Notes: a model not told the origin generated them from the letters alone. A stretch of DNA of 29,962 nucleotides from Caryophanales bacterium UBA4100 (GCA_002383285.1 DFXU01000069.1:1-29962), one strand, 5' to 3'; shown: positions 15,049 to 23,148, counted from the first letter of the stretch. Made by a program: numbers and translations.

Positions 15049-16281
15049 ATGAATGCTGAGCTCAAGAGTAAAAAAACGTTATATCCCATATTGTTCGCGA
15101 TCAGCGGAGCACACTTAATTAATGACTCCTTACAGACGGTTATTCCAGCTTCTTATCCCATATTAAAGGAATCATTGGATATATCCTATTTCCAGCTTGG
15201 ACTGATCACCTTCATACTCTACTTGACGTCCTCAGTGATGCAGCCGGTTGTTGGTGCCTATGCGGATAGACGTCCATCACCTTATATTCTCCCGCTGGGT
15301 ATGTCGCTTTCGTTATTAGGTATGCTAGGTCTTGCGCTTGCACCTGGATATATAGCTGTACTTGGATCTGTTATATTCGTTGGCTTGGCGTCAGCCATCT
15401 TCCATCCAGAGGGGTCACGTATTGCATACTTAGCCGCTGGCTCCCGAAGAGGGCTGGCGCAATCGATATATCAAGTTGGTGGTAATACAGGCAGTGCAAT
15501 GGCACCGTTAATGACTGCCTTGATCTTCTTCCCATTCGGTCAATTTGGAGCCATCTGGTTTACGTTATTGGCAGGTATAGGTATCCTCCTCCAATCGTGG
15601 ATTGCCGGCTGGTATAGAAAGCAGCTCCTGCTCTATCCAAGGGTTCCGAAGACGAAGGTAACAGGGAAAATCGACAGTGAGCATCAGAAGAAGATTAGAA
15701 GTGCCATAGGCCTTATATTATTTACTTCATTCATTCGATCCTGGTTCGGTGCTAGCATTGGTACATACTTTGTTTTCTTCTTAATTGAGAATTTCAATAT
15801 GTCCATCCCACATTCGCAGATTTATATATTCACTTATATGGGAGCGGGTATTCTTGGAACCTTCTTCGGTGGTCCAGTATCCGACCGGATAGGCCGTAAG
15901 AATGTGATCATATTCTCATTATTAGCTTCAGTTCCTTTTGCCATCCTACTACCTTTCTCGAACGAGTTCTGGGCTTATCCGCTTCTATTTATCATAGGTG
16001 TCATCAACCACAGCAGCTTCTCTGTATCTGTTGTTTATGTACAGGAGTTAGTTCCTGGAAAGGTGGGTACAGTATCAGGCTTGGTAACAGGCTTATCGTT
16101 TGGGATCGGGGCAATCGGAGCAGTTGTGTTAGGAGCTGTAATTGATTTAACAAGCTTGACTGCTGTGATAATAGCATGCTCATATTTACCGTTGTTAGGC
16201 GTGTCTGGCTTCTTGCTTCCATCCGATAAGAAAGTGCAGCAATGGGCGCAAGAGGCGGAGGCTAGAGAAGCTCAAGCTTAA
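15049..16281 (+). CDS. fsr: Fosmidomycin-resistance (Fsr)-type MFS exporter
   Basis: A 410-residue major facilitator with about 12 membrane helices and a cytosolic linker near residues 195-222 (KTKVTGKIDSEHQKK). It matches E. coli Fsr along its length: AHLINDSLQTVIPASYPIL in helix 1, SVMQPVVGAYADRRPSPYIL in the A-motif region, IFHPEGSRIAYLAAGSRRG, AQSIYQVGGNTGSAMAP, GGPVSDRIGRKNVI in the second half, and YVQELVPGKVGTVSGL. Fsr proteins export fosmidomycin, an inhibitor of the MEP enzyme DXR, and probably related phosphonates. The location just after ispD-ispF-gltX is suggestive. The gene sits between gltX and cysE, which are adjacent in many Bacillales, so it looks inserted. AGAAGG (15035-15040) is its weak ribosome binding site. 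Confidence 0.85.
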   Translation: MNAELKSKKTLYPILFAISGAHLINDSLQTVIPASYPILKESLDISYFQLGLITFILYLTSSVMQPVVGAYADRRPSPYILPLGMSLSLLGMLGLALAPGYIAVLGSVIFVGLASAIFHPEGSRIAYLAAGSRRGLAQSIYQVGGNTGSAMAPLMTALIFFPFGQFGAIWFTLLAGIGILLQSWIAGWYRKQLLLYPRVPKTKVTGKIDSEHQKKIRSAIGLILFTSFIRSWFGASIGTYFVFFLIENFNMSIPHSQIYIFTYMGAGILGTFFGGPVSDRIGRKNVIIFSLLASVPFAILLPFSNEFWAYPLLFIIGVINHSSFSVSVVYVQELVPGKVGTVSGLVTGLSFGIGAIGAVVLGAVIDLTSLTAVIIACSYLPLLGVSGFLLPSDKKVQQWAQEAEAREAQA

Positions 16282-16311
16282 TCAAGAGATCAGATTGATC
16301 TTAGGGATTCA

Positions 16312-16340
16312 TAGACAGAATTAGCTAATTTGGTTATACT
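16312..16340 (+). promoter_or_regulatory. Sigma-A promoter of the cysE-cysS T-box transcript
   Basis: TAGACA (16312-16317) and TATACT (16335-16340) are separated by 17 bases, predicting a start near 16347, just upstream of T-box stem I. Confidence 0.8.
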
Positions 16341-16371
16341 AGTTCCTATCGATATATGAATCTTGTGAATA

Positions 16372-16657
16372 GCGTTGATCAGGAAAGTACGTTACATTGT
16401 GGATGTTCAGAGAGGATAATCAGTGTCTCAAGCGAGACCCGGGTGTAAGTTATCCAATCCATACGTTGCGGAATTGCACCTGTGAGCCAGTTCGCCGATC
16501 CGGGTAGCCGGGGTAGGTCAATTCGTTTCGTTCGCGTTAAGAACGTTCAAGTGGGGATCATCTTGCTTACACATGTGTGTAGCTTGATGCTCCCAAGCAG
16601 AGTGGAACCGCGTATCCAACGTCTCTGTAGCCTAATGTGGCTACGGGACGTTTTTTT
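16372..16657 (+). promoter_or_regulatory. Cysteine-specific T-box riboswitch
   Basis: A tRNA-sensing leader. Stem I starts at about 16372: AGGAAAGTA (16381-16389) faces GGAATTGCA, giving the AGUA/GAA specifier-loop arrangement. The specifier is TGC (16475-16477), a Cys codon, followed by A. The distal part holds AGAGAGGATAA and a GTCTC/GAGAC helix closed by GGATAA/TTATCC. The universal T-box AGAGTGGAACCGCG is at 16599-16612. A terminator follows: 16619-16632 pairs with 16639-16651 (one bulge), then seven T (16651-16657). Uncharged tRNA-Cys should favour the antiterminator and expression of cysE and cysS. This fills most of the 459-base gap before cysE. Confidence 0.93.
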
Positions 16658-16740
16658 CGTTTTATATGAGTTTCAGGCAGCCCAGACATCATCAGATGCA
16701 TGAAGCCTGTATAGATTTACTCTAGATAGGGGATATGGCA

Positions 16741-17415
16741 ATGGTAAGCACATGGAAACAGATGAGAGCGGATATTGATGTGATACGGAAGAACGACCCT
16801 GCTGCACGCGGTGTGTTTGAGGTCGTATTCACTTATTCAGGACTGCATGCCTTGTGGTGGCATCGGATCGCTCATTGGCTGTACCGAAGAGGCATATTTA
16901 CGCTTGCTCGTTTTATTTCACAGATCAGCCGTTTCTTCACAGGCATTGAAATTCATCCAGGTGCTCAGATTGGGCAGCGTCTGTTCATCGATCATGGTAT
17001 GGGTGTAGTTATTGGAGAAACTTGTGAAATTGGTGACGATGTGGTGTTATACCAAGGGGTAACGCTAGGCGGAACGGGTAAGGAAAAAGGTAAGCGACAT
17101 CCGACAATTGGCAATCATGTTGTTATAGGCTCTGGGGCTAAGGTATTGGGCTCGTTTAAAATTGGCGATGGTTCATTCGTGGGGGCAAATGCGGTAGTGC
17201 TTCGAGAGGTCCCTAAGAATTCTACTGTTGTTGGAATCCCAGGGAAGATCGTCCACCGAAACGGTGCACGAGTAGATAATTTAGATCACCGAATTGAAGC
17301 GGATCCTGCGTTGGAGCTATGTAATCAAATGCAAAGGGAAATTGATGCACTGCGTAGAGAGGTAGAACGACTAAAGAGGATAGGTGGCGAAACGGATGAC
17401 CCTCAATTTATATAG
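16741..17415 (+). CDS. cysE: CysE, serine O-acetyltransferase
   Basis: A 224-residue enzyme that acetylates serine with acetyl-CoA, the first step of cysteine synthesis. An N-terminal helical domain is followed by a left-handed beta-helix of hexapeptide repeats (about 65-180), with FIDHGMGVVIGET and KRHPTIGNHVVIGSGAKVLG containing the catalytic Asp and His region. The C-terminal tail is a charged helix (EIDALRREVERLKR). ATG 16741 suits AGGGGA (16728-16733) with 7-8 bases; ATG 16735 is too close. Expression is controlled by the Cys T-box. The 3' end overlaps cysS by 20 bases. Confidence 0.95.
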   Translation: MVSTWKQMRADIDVIRKNDPAARGVFEVVFTYSGLHALWWHRIAHWLYRRGIFTLARFISQISRFFTGIEIHPGAQIGQRLFIDHGMGVVIGETCEIGDDVVLYQGVTLGGTGKEKGKRHPTIGNHVVIGSGAKVLGSFKIGDGSFVGANAVVLREVPKNSTVVGIPGKIVHRNGARVDNLDHRIEADPALELCNQMQREIDALRREVERLKRIGGETDDPQFI

Positions 17416-18799
17416 CACAATGACCCGTAAGAAGGAGGTTTTTGTCCCGCTTACTGAAGGTCAAGTGCGGATGTATGTATGTGGTCCGACAGTATACGAT
17501 TATATTCATATCGGTAATGCCCGTCCACTCATTTTCTTTGATGTTGTGAGACGGTACTTAGAATTTTCCGGCTATGCTGTAACCTTCATCGTGAACTTTA
17601 CGGATGTGGATGACAAGCTTATTCGCAAATCAGAGCAAACAGGTATATCGGTTCCTGAGCTTGCCAATAAGTATATTAAGCAATTTTTTGTAGATACAGA
17701 GGGGCTAGGGGTTCGTCAAGCGACGGTACATCCTCGTGTCACGAATGATATGACGGATATTATTGAATATATAGAGCAGCTGGTAGCTAAGAAGCTTGCT
17801 TATGAGAGTGCGGGAGATGTTTATTTCCGAACCGCGATGTTTCCTGAGTATGGTAAATTATCTAAGCAGAACACTGACGAGCTTCAATTCGGTATTCGTG
17901 TAGAGGTGGATGAACGCAAGGAAGACGAACGCGACTTCGTATTATGGAAGAAAGCCAAGCCGGGTGAGATTAGCTGGTCGAGTCCTTGGGGAGATGGACG
18001 GCCTGGCTGGCATATTGAATGTTCAGCGATGGCGCGTAAGTATCTAGGTGATACGCTAGATATTCACGGGGGCGGACACGATCTACAGTTCCCCCATCAT
18101 GAGTGCGAAGTAGCCCAATCCGAATCGTTGACAGGTAAGCCATTAGCCAACTATTGGATGCACAATGGATACATTCATATCAAGAGTGAGAAGATGTCCA
18201 AATCGCTTGGTAATGGGATTAATGTGAGTCAGATGCTAGAGCGTTACCGTGCTGAGGCTGTCCGATATTTTGTGCTATCAACGCACTATCGGAACCCGCT
18301 GAATTTCAGTGAAGAAACGATGGAGCAGGCGACCCATGCTGTTGAGCGGATTGAGACTTGTGTTGCAAATGTGAAGCATCGATTGGCATCTTCTTCCAGT
18401 ACTGAAGTAGCAGGGAGCTCAGCCTATCGACAGAGATTAGCTGCTATATTACAAGTGTTTCGCGATAAGATGGACGATGACATCAACACCGCAGATGCGA
18501 TTACTGCGATATTCGATTGGGTGGCGGAAACTAACCATCTGCTACACTCAGAGCAGCTGGCACATGCAGATCTAGTGGAATCGCTTGAGACTTTCACGCG
18601 TATGAATGAAGTGCTTGGACTTGCCCAGACTGAAACGAATGAGCTGCTTGATGAAGAGGTGGATGCTCTGATCGTGGAACGCAACGAAGCACGTCAACAG
18701 AAGAATTGGGCACGAGCGGATGAAATTCGTGATTTGCTGTCAGAGCAAGGCATACTATTGGAAGATACCCCACAGGGTTTGCGCTGGCGCAGGAAGTGA
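17396..18799 (+). CDS. cysS: CysS, cysteinyl-tRNA synthetase
   Basis: A 467-residue class I synthetase. The zinc Cys at 29 (YVCGPTVYDY), HIGN (38-41), WHIECSAM and HHECEVAQSE with the other zinc ligands, and KMSKS (266-270) are present. The C-terminal DALR and anticodon-binding region ends in QKNWARADEIRDLLSEQGI. ATG 17396 is chosen because AGGTGG (17382-17387) is 8 bases before it and homologues begin MT-L-x-Y; GTG 17384 would overlap that site. Overlap with cysE indicates coupled translation under T-box control. Confidence 0.96.
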   Translation: MTLNLYSTMTRKKEVFVPLTEGQVRMYVCGPTVYDYIHIGNARPLIFFDVVRRYLEFSGYAVTFIVNFTDVDDKLIRKSEQTGISVPELANKYIKQFFVDTEGLGVRQATVHPRVTNDMTDIIEYIEQLVAKKLAYESAGDVYFRTAMFPEYGKLSKQNTDELQFGIRVEVDERKEDERDFVLWKKAKPGEISWSSPWGDGRPGWHIECSAMARKYLGDTLDIHGGGHDLQFPHHECEVAQSESLTGKPLANYWMHNGYIHIKSEKMSKSLGNGINVSQMLERYRAEAVRYFVLSTHYRNPLNFSEETMEQATHAVERIETCVANVKHRLASSSSTEVAGSSAYRQRLAAILQVFRDKMDDDINTADAITAIFDWVAETNHLLHSEQLAHADLVESLETFTRMNEVLGLAQTETNELLDEEVDALIVERNEARQQKNWARADEIRDLLSEQGILLEDTPQGLRWRRK

Positions 18800-18807
18800 G
18801 GAATGAC

Positions 18808-19221
18808 ATGGATTCATCATTGTTCGCCTTTCCACCATCTAAAGCACCAGGGCTCATGCCTCCGCTTGCATTAGCCTACATTGGGGATGCTATATATGAG
18901 ATGTATGTCAGACAATACCTGTTGTCCTTGCCGAATCATAGACCGAATCAGCTGCATAAACAAGCTAGTAAGATTGTATCTGCTAAGGCACAAGCTAAGC
19001 TGTTGACGGAATGGCTGCCTCTGCTAGATGAGGATGAGCTCGATATTGTCAAGCGTGGACGGAATGCCAAATCGGGCTCTGCTCCAAAGAATACTGACAT
19101 CCTCGAGTACAGACATAGCACAGCCTTTGAGTGTTTAATTGGATATTTGTATTACCAACAGAAATATGATCGGCTTAAGCGTTTATTAGATCAGGTTATT
19201 GAAGAAGTAGGAGGGCGATAG
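18808..19221 (+). CDS. mrnC: MrnC, Mini-ribonuclease III
   Basis: A 137-residue RNase III-like enzyme lacking the double-stranded RNA-binding domain; in B. subtilis it matures 23S rRNA ends. The catalytic motif LAYIGDAIYEMYVR with its Asp, the KRGRNAKSGSAPKN basic loop and the second acidic motif STAFECLIGYLYY are present. ATG 18808 follows GAGGA (18798-18802); GTG 18796 overlaps the cysS stop and would lack spacing. It lies 8 bases after cysS, the standard cysS-mrnC-rlmB order. Confidence 0.95.
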   Translation: MDSSLFAFPPSKAPGLMPPLALAYIGDAIYEMYVRQYLLSLPNHRPNQLHKQASKIVSAKAQAKLLTEWLPLLDEDELDIVKRGRNAKSGSAPKNTDILEYRHSTAFECLIGYLYYQQKYDRLKRLLDQVIEEVGGR

Positions 19222-19223
19222 GT

Positions 19224-19994
19224 ATGGAGAACGATCACGTAGAGGAAGAATTTATAGGTGGCAAGCACTCTGTATTAGAGGCATTAAAATCGAAGAGGTC
19301 GGTTAACAAGATATGGATTGCAGATAATGCCCAGAAGCAGCTAACCCTACCTATCGTTTCCGAGGCTAAGCTAGCGGGAGTTATTATCCAATATGTGGAC
19401 AAGCGTAAGCTGGATCAGATGGTTGAGGGCGTATCCCATCAAGGTGTGGTCGCGCAAGTAGCGCCTTATGATTACGTATCTGTTGAGTACATTCTTGCCG
19501 TAGCCAGTGAGAAAGGCGAATCCCCCTTCATCCTAATCCTAGATGAGATTGAAGATCCTCATAATCTCGGCTCTATATTACGTACAGCTGATTGTTCAGG
19601 TGTACATGGGGTTATTATCCCGAAGCGCCGTGCAGTAGGCTTGACCGCAACCGTATCCAAGACCTCAGCAGGAGCAGTTGAATATGTGCCCGTAGCTAGG
19701 GTTACGAATATCGTGCAGACGATTGAGTTCCTGAAGAAGCAAGGTGTGTGGGTAGGGGGAACGGATGCTTCCGCTGCTCAAGATGCTTATCGATCGGACC
19801 TGACGATTCCTCTAGCGCTAGTCATAGGTAATGAGAATAAAGGGATGGGAAGGCTTATTAAGGAAAAGTGTGATTTTCTTGTTAAGCTGCCGATGTTAGG
19901 ACATATTCAGTCGCTGAACGCTTCCGTCGCTGCTGGAGTTTTGATGTACGAGGCTGTTCGCCAACGGCGTGCCCACCTGGTTAAGACAAAGTGA
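19224..19994 (+). CDS. rlmB: RlmB-type TrmH/SpoU rRNA 2'-O-methyltransferase
   Basis: A 256-residue SPOUT-class enzyme that 2'-O-methylates 23S rRNA guanosine. The N-terminal substrate-binding domain (about 10-80, GGKHSVLEALKSKRSVNKIW) precedes the knotted domain with its three SpoU motifs: LDEIEDPHNLGSILRTADCSG, LVIGNENKGMG and LPMLGHIQSLNASVAAGVLMYE. All are intact. AGGAGGG (19209-19215) is 8 bases from ATG 19224, two bases after the mrnC stop. Confidence 0.94.
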   Translation: MENDHVEEEFIGGKHSVLEALKSKRSVNKIWIADNAQKQLTLPIVSEAKLAGVIIQYVDKRKLDQMVEGVSHQGVVAQVAPYDYVSVEYILAVASEKGESPFILILDEIEDPHNLGSILRTADCSGVHGVIIPKRRAVGLTATVSKTSAGAVEYVPVARVTNIVQTIEFLKKQGVWVGGTDASAAQDAYRSDLTIPLALVIGNENKGMGRLIKEKCDFLVKLPMLGHIQSLNASVAAGVLMYEAVRQRRAHLVKTK

Positions 19995-20001
19995 CGAATC
20001 A

Positions 20002-20514
20002 ATGAGCCAGATTCTACTTGTGGATGGTTATAATATGATTGGTGCATGGTCAGAGCTCAGGCAGCTAGCAGATAACAATTTGGAGGATGCTCGAGATCGT
20101 TTAGTCGAATTGCTGGCCAATTATCAGGGTTTCTCTGGGAAGCGGATCATTCTGATTTTTGATGCTCATCAGGTTCCAGGTGCGGGTGGTAAATACAAGC
20201 AGAGTCGATTGGAAATTCTATACACGAAAGAGAAGGAAACGGCGGATGAATGTATAGAGCGATTGGTTGGGCAGCTGCGCGGAAGAAGAGTTGTCATCCA
20301 GGTAGCGACCTCCGATATGGCGGAGCAGCACGTCGCATTCGGCAAGGGCGCTCTTCGTTTATCCGCTCGCGAGCTGCTTATCGCTGTGAAGGAAGGCGAG
20401 CAAATCATGCGCAAACAGCTATCAGAGCCGCGACCGCGACAATCGAGTTTGGATGCTTCATTAACAGAAGATATGAAAAAATTGCTCGAGAAGTGGCGTA
20501 GGGGGCAATGGTAA
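20002..20514 (+). CDS. rae1: Rae1 (YacP), ribosome-associated NYN-domain endoribonuclease
   Basis: A 170-residue NYN/PIN-like nuclease. In B. subtilis Rae1 cleaves mRNA in the ribosomal A site. Visible: ILLVDGYNMIGAW with the first acidic residue, IILIFDAHQVPGAGG, ETADECIERL and VATSDMAEQHVAFGKGALRLSARELL. The C-terminus, KLLEKWRRGQW, matches the family. ATG 20002 gives the usual length although its ribosome binding site is weak (AAGTGA at 19989-19994, the rlmB stop region), suggesting coupling to rlmB, whose stop is 7 bases upstream. Confidence 0.93.
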   Translation: MSQILLVDGYNMIGAWSELRQLADNNLEDARDRLVELLANYQGFSGKRIILIFDAHQVPGAGGKYKQSRLEILYTKEKETADECIERLVGQLRGRRVVIQVATSDMAEQHVAFGKGALRLSARELLIAVKEGEQIMRKQLSEPRPRQSSLDASLTEDMKKLLEKWRRGQW

Positions 20515-20538
20515 GCGGTTTCTATATTATTCATGTTG

Positions 20539-20568
20539 TTGACGGTCAATGATTACATAATGTATACT
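20539..20568 (+). promoter_or_regulatory. Sigma-A-type promoter of sigH
   Basis: TTGACG (20539-20544) and TATACT (20563-20568), spacer 18. The -35 is part of a small palindrome, TTGAC-G-GTCAA (20539-20549). Confidence 0.72.
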
Positions 20569-20624
20569 GATGCTAAGTTTCAGTGACCGAAATGGCGTTG
20601 TGATGCAGGCCGGAGGGATTTTCT

Positions 20625-21275
20625 GTGAGTGTCGAACTCGAAGGAATAAGAGGGATAGTATATGACCTCAGACCAGATGAGGACAATGTTGATGCGGTAC
20701 GTGAAGGTGATAGTGACGCACTGGAATTTCTAATACACAAATATCGAAACTTCGTTCGTGCTAAGGCCCGTTCTTATTTTCTAATCGGTGCAGATCGCGA
20801 GGACATCATACAAGAAGGTATGATTGGTTTATATAAAGCTATTCGTGACTATAGAGGGGACAAGCTAGCTTCCTTCAAAGCATTCGCAGAGCTTTGTGTA
20901 ACGAGACAGATTATTACAGCAATTAAGACAGCTACTAGGCAGAAGCACATTCCACTTAATTCTTATGTCTCGTTGGACAAGCCTATATATGATGAAGATT
21001 CTGATAGAACCTTACTAGATGTAATTTGTGGAACAAGGGTAACGGACCCCGAAGAGTTGATAATTAACAAGGAAGAATTTATGAGCTTGGAAGATAAGAT
21101 GGGCGAGATCTTAAGTGACTTAGAACGTAAAGTGCTCATGCTCTATCTTGATGGGAGATCCTACCAGGAAATAGCTGTTGATTTGAGGCGTCATGTGAAG
21201 TCAATTGATAATGCACTGCAGCGAGTTAAACGTAAATTGGAGCGTTATTTAGAAGCTAGAGATCTAATTAAATAG
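20625..21275 (+). CDS. sigH: SigH, RNA polymerase sigma-H factor
   Basis: A 216-residue sigma-70 family factor that drives early sporulation, competence and stationary-phase genes. Region 2 is clear (LEFLIHKYRNFVRAKARSYF, then REDIIQEGMIGLYKAIRDYR and TRQIITAIKTATRQKHIPLN). Region 4 with its helix-turn-helix follows (LSDLERKVLMLYLDGRSYQEIAVDLRRHVKSIDNALQRVKRKL). The length is typical of Bacillus SigH. The start is GTG 20625, 7 bases after GGAGGG (20612-20617). Separate promoter and terminator make it a single-gene unit. Its presence marks an endospore-former lineage. Confidence 0.96.
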   Translation: MSVELEGIRGIVYDLRPDEDNVDAVREGDSDALEFLIHKYRNFVRAKARSYFLIGADREDIIQEGMIGLYKAIRDYRGDKLASFKAFAELCVTRQIITAIKTATRQKHIPLNSYVSLDKPIYDEDSDRTLLDVICGTRVTDPEELIINKEEFMSLEDKMGEILSDLERKVLMLYLDGRSYQEIAVDLRRHVKSIDNALQRVKRKLERYLEARDLIK

Positions 21276-21312
21276 AAGTACTTCTATCATTTAAATATAG
21301 AAGTGCTTTTTT
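21276..21312 (+). terminator. Intrinsic terminator after sigH
   Basis: A 12-bp stem, 21276-21287 with 21297-21308, loop CATTTAAAT, then T6 (21307-21312). It starts directly at the sigH stop. Confidence 0.9.
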
Positions 21313-21381
21313 AATTGTATGCAAACCTACTAATTGGGAAATAAATGCTAAAGACCACAGCGTATCCGTCAAGGCTTTTCC

Positions 21382-21410
21382 TTGACATGAAAATTGGCTT
21401 GTGATAAAGT
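21382..21410 (+). promoter_or_regulatory. Sigma-A promoter of rpmG-secE-nusG
   Basis: Consensus TTGACA (21382-21387), 17-base spacer, TAAAGT (21405-21410) preceded by a TG-rich stretch. The leader to rpmG is about 70 bases. Confidence 0.82.
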
Positions 21411-21488
21411 ACTTGAGGTAGCCTTAATTTTGGGATTCATTCTTACAACATAGAGGGCTTCATTTTTTGGTTCATAGGAGGTGGCAAC

Positions 21489-21638
21489 ATGCGCGTAGCA
21501 GTAACGTTGGCGTGTACAACTTGTAAGCAAAGAAACTATATTACGAACAAGAACAAGAAGACGAATCCGGATCGCATGGAGTTAAAGAAGTTTTGCAAAT
21601 ATTGCAACGATCATATACTTCATCGAGAAACCAGATAA
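21489..21638 (+). CDS. rpmG: Ribosomal protein bL33 (RpmG)
   Basis: A 49-residue large-subunit protein. It reads MRVAVTLACTTCKQRNYIT at the start and ends CKYCNDHILHRETR. The two CxxC pairs (CTTC, CKYC) form the zinc-binding version of bL33. A strong AGGAGGTGG (21476-21484) precedes ATG 21489. It is followed after 18 bases by secE, the standard arrangement. Confidence 0.96.
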   Translation: MRVAVTLACTTCKQRNYITNKNKKTNPDRMELKKFCKYCNDHILHRETR

Positions 21639-21656
21639 ATACTGGAGGTAAGCGTT

Positions 21657-21866
21657 GTGGCAATTTTAAGCAAATTTAAGCAAAGCTTTGGCTCAACTTT
21701 TTCTTTCTTTACTGACAGTTGGTCAGAGTTGAAGAAGGTTCGTTGGCCAGGACGCAAAGAGTTAACTACTTATACGATTGTTGTTATGTTTACAGTAGTT
21801 TTCGTAACTTTGTATTTTTATATTTTAGATTTAGGCATATCTCGTATTCTTGAGAGTGTATTTTGA
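21657..21866 (+). CDS. secE: SecE, preprotein translocase subunit
   Basis: A 69-residue membrane protein of the SecYEG channel. The conserved amphipathic motif SWSELKKVRWPGRKEL (about 21-36) is followed by a single membrane helix (TYTIVVMFTVVFVTLYFYIL). The start is GTG 21657 after GGAGGTA (21644-21650). It precedes nusG by 29 bases. Confidence 0.96.
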   Translation: MAILSKFKQSFGSTFSFFTDSWSELKKVRWPGRKELTTYTIVVMFTVVFVTLYFYILDLGISRILESVF

Positions 21867-21895
21867 TCGAATTCGGTACCGAATAGGTGACATAC

Positions 21896-22438
21896 ATGGA
21901 AACTATGGAAAAGCGTTGGTACGTAGTTCATACCTATTCAGGGTATGAGAATAAAGTGAAAGCTAACTTGGAAAAGCGAGTCGAATCCATGGGAATGGAA
22001 GACAAGATTTTCCGCGTCCTTGTTCCAATGGAAGAAGAGATTGTGAACAAAGACGGTAAGCAGAAGACAGTAATGCGTAAGGTATACCCAGGTTATGTTA
22101 TGGTGGAGATGATCCAAACTGACGATTCTTGGTATGTTGTGCGCAATACACCTGGTGTCACTGGATTTGTTGGATCAACCGGTTCCGGCTCGAAGCCAAC
22201 GGCTCTGCTTCCAGATGAAGCAGAACAGATTTTAAAACATATGGGTATGGATGAACCAAAACCGAAAATTGATTTTGAATTGAAGGAGAACGTCCGTGTT
22301 ATGCATGGTCCCTTCACTGACTTTGTTGGAACCGTTGAAGAAATATTGGCGGATAAGAGCAAAATCAAGGTTCATGTCAATATGTTTGGAAGAGAAACCC
22401 CCCTTGAGCTTGATTTTACTCAAGTGGAAAAAATATAA
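21896..22438 (+). CDS. nusG: NusG, transcription elongation/termination factor
   Basis: A 180-residue two-domain factor. The NGN domain (WYVVHTYSGYENKVKANLEK through WYVVRNTPGVTGFVG, about 1-115) binds RNA polymerase. The KOW domain (VRVMHGPFTDFVGTVEEI, about 130-180) contacts Rho or the ribosome. Very close to B. subtilis NusG. ATG 21896 follows AGGTGA (21885-21890); GTG 21887 lies inside that site. Confidence 0.96.
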   Translation: METMEKRWYVVHTYSGYENKVKANLEKRVESMGMEDKIFRVLVPMEEEIVNKDGKQKTVMRKVYPGYVMVEMIQTDDSWYVVRNTPGVTGFVGSTGSGSKPTALLPDEAEQILKHMGMDEPKPKIDFELKENVRVMHGPFTDFVGTVEEILADKSKIKVHVNMFGRETPLELDFTQVEKI

Positions 22439-22487
22439 TTGTTCGGAAGTCCATCGTATGATGGAGGACGACAATCGGTTTCTAAGG

Positions 22488-22514
22488 GTCTATTCCCAAT
22501 GGATAGGCTTTTTT
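22488..22514 (+). terminator. Probable terminator between nusG and rplK
   Basis: GTCTAT-T-CC pairs with GGATAGGC across a short loop (stem arms about 22488-22497 and 22501-22508, one or two bulged bases), followed by six T (22509-22514). It would separate rpmG-secE-nusG from rplK. A TCCATC/GATGGA hairpin at 22450-22465 precedes it. Confidence 0.7.
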
Positions 22515-22537
22515 CACGGGTGAATCTGATTTATAAT
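22509..22537 (+). promoter_or_regulatory. Possible promoter of rplK-rplA
   Basis: A consensus TATAAT stands at 22532-22537. The only -35 candidate at 17 bases is the T-run 22509-22514, which is poor. A promoter here is expected because a terminator precedes, but the -35 is not convincing. Confidence 0.45.
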
Positions 22538-22621
22538 GGACGAAGATTATGAATTAGGTTTGGTGAGTGTGATTTCATGCAGTTGGATTTGGTTACATTC
22601 ACAAGTGAAAGTGTAAGCATT

Positions 22622-22650
22622 GGTGGGAGGGAACAATCCCGTTGCACCAC
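22622..22650 (+). promoter_or_regulatory. rplK leader hairpin, candidate L1-binding autoregulatory element, copy 1
   Basis: GGTGGGAGG (22622-22630) opens a hairpin. GTGG (22623-22626) pairs with CCAC (22647-22650), and GGGA (22629-22632) pairs with TCCC (22637-22640). The two helices are separated by an asymmetric internal loop, GA against GTTGCA. The same plan recurs before rplA. Two helices around an asymmetric loop resemble known L1 mRNA sites, but L1 binding here is inference. Confidence 0.55.
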
Positions 22651-22673
22651 ACTATGGTAAGGAGGTGTTTCGC

Positions 22674-23099
22674 ATGGCTAAAAAGGTAATTAAAGTAGTT
22701 AAGTTGCAGATTCCTGCAGCAAAAGCGAATCCGGCTCCACCGGTAGGTCCAGCATTAGGTCAAGCAGGCGTGAACATTATGGCGTTCTGTAAAGAGTTTA
22801 ATGCTCGTACCGCTGATCAAGCAGGCTTGATCATTCCGGTTGAAATCTCGGTATTCGAGGATCGTTCATTCACGTTCGTCACAAAAACCCCGCCTGCCGC
22901 AGTCCTGCTTCGTGTAGCTGCTGGTATTGATAAGGGATCCGGTGAGCCGAACAAGAAGAAGGTTGCTACAGTAAAACGGTCAATCGTCCGTGATATCGCT
23001 GAGCAAAAAATGCCGGATTTGAACGCAGCGTCAGTTGAATCGGCAATGCGTATGGTTGAAGGTACAGCCCGCAGCATGGGCATTACGATCGAAGAGTAA
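22674..23099 (+). CDS. rplK: Ribosomal protein uL11 (RplK)
   Basis: A 141-residue protein of the GTPase-associated centre. It carries the N-terminal proline-rich KANPAPPVGPALGQAGVNIMAFCKEFN and the C-terminal rRNA-binding domain with DLNAASVESAMRMVEGTARSMGI. The length equals the family norm. ATG 22674 follows AAGGAGGTG (22659-22667); the in-frame upstream extension runs through the leader hairpin and is not coding. Confidence 0.97.
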   Translation: MAKKVIKVVKLQIPAAKANPAPPVGPALGQAGVNIMAFCKEFNARTADQAGLIIPVEISVFEDRSFTFVTKTPPAAVLLRVAAGIDKGSGEPNKKKVATVKRSIVRDIAEQKMPDLNAASVESAMRMVEGTARSMGITIEE

Positions 23100-23148
23100 A
23101 GAACACGAATAATGCAAGCTGGTATTCGCTTGTTCGAAAGGCTTCACC

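Noticed and set aside
22620..22673. Longer rplK start at 22620
   Set aside because: It overlaps the leader hairpin and ribosome binding site; ATG 22674 gives exactly 141 residues.
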